Positions 40,613 through 40,689 of a DNA stretch of 40,689 nucleotides are shown in pieces (within the stretch, counting starts at the first letter, position 1; each line of letters starts with the position of its first letter). The position numbers and the translations under genes are program-made. A model generated the notes under the pieces. It ran no database searches and was not told the DNA's origin. It was given only the letters and a program-made list of their open reading frames with translations. Source of the stretch: Phycisphaerales bacterium (GTDB lineage Bacteria; Planctomycetota; Phycisphaerae; Phycisphaerales; SM1A02). The stretch lies in contig JABAAC010000032.1 in assembly GCA_014238965.1 (NCBI GenBank), positions 1 to 40,689 of the forward strand, in the 5' to 3' direction.

Positions 40613-40689
40613 ATGCACGCATCGACTGAATCATCCTGTGGAAGCAAGCGCCGTTGCTGCAGCTTCATCTTCGCCGTGGCGCACATCGC
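40613..40689 (+). CDS. Start of a further gene (3' truncated)
   Basis: An ATG at 40613, with GGGAG at 40600-40604, opens a frame that runs to the window edge: MHASTESSCGSKRRCCSFIFAVAHI. A charged start followed by a hydrophobic stretch suggests a signal peptide or membrane anchor. Too short to identify. The 100 bases between it and the gamma-glutamyltransferase stop show no strong hairpin. Confidence 0.4.
   Translation, partial: MHASTESSCGSKRRCCSFIFAVAHI

Noticed and set aside
1-40689. tRNA, rRNA, CRISPR, insertion sequence or phage module
   Set aside because: Reading both strands showed no cloverleaf-like gene, no regular short repeats with spacers, no transposase or integrase motif and no terminal inverted repeats.

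Overview
The window reads as a piece of the chromosome of a planctomycete, most likely of class Phycisphaerae. The signs are protein families, not a marker gene: cysteine-rich 'GACC' repeats and C-terminal dockerin-like segments (CPGD.NGDG), a VPAPSA-type C-terminal sorting signal, a DUF1501/DUF1800 pair, a secreted sulfatase, a lipase-maturation-factor protein, a DUF993 protein and a very large SecA. There is no rRNA, tRNA, CRISPR array, transposase or phage module. Gene density is high, and many adjacent genes overlap by 4 bases (ATGA or TTGA).

Region 1-4,850: the 3' end of a secreted repeat/dockerin protein, a stand-alone N6-adenine DNA methyltransferase (minus), a decayed remnant resembling the C-terminal domain of copper type II ascorbate-dependent monooxygenases, a SYLF lipoprotein, a small hypothetical gene, an ankyrin lipoprotein and a STAS protein. 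Region 4,856-11,759: a tightly coupled minus-strand operon (enolase-superfamily enzyme, Old Yellow Enzyme-type reductase, Nramp-fold transporter lacking the usual metal-site residues, DUF993 aldolase-like protein), divergent from a formylglycine-type sulfatase. The set reads as uptake plus a dehydratase/ene-reductase/aldolase route for an unknown organic acid.

Region 11,781-20,490: an acetyltransferase, a RarD-type permease, a secreted thioredoxin-fold protein coupled to a methyltransferase, 3-hydroxyanthranilate 3,4-dioxygenase coupled to DUF1569, a DUF2520 dehydrogenase-like protein, a sorting-signal surface protein, a small hypothetical gene, and a DCC/lipase-maturation-factor fusion with a ferredoxin-like CxxCxxCxxxC leader. 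Region 20,572-31,536: all minus strand, with a choice-of-anchor B/dockerin protein and then a run (in transcription order) of Cu-type P1B ATPase, DUF1800, DUF1501, secreted heavy-metal-associated lipoprotein, NHL protein, FixH/YtkA-like lipoprotein and di-haem cytochrome c peroxidase. This suggests an envelope metal and redox unit.

Region 31,577-40,689: a short secreted ORF ending LPPPAAC lies 75 bases upstream of a 1,368-residue SecA and could be a SecM-like secretion monitor. The SecA carries a coiled-coil insertion, an enlarged NBD2 loop and what appear to be four tandem copies of the helical-wing element. After SecA come a polytopic membrane protein and a hotdog-fold protein (minus), then a sugar-isomerase-like TIM barrel coupled to a lipoprotein gamma-glutamyltransferase, and the first codons of a further gene at the edge. 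The strongest leads for new biology are the secA leader plus SecA architecture and the four-gene catabolic operon.
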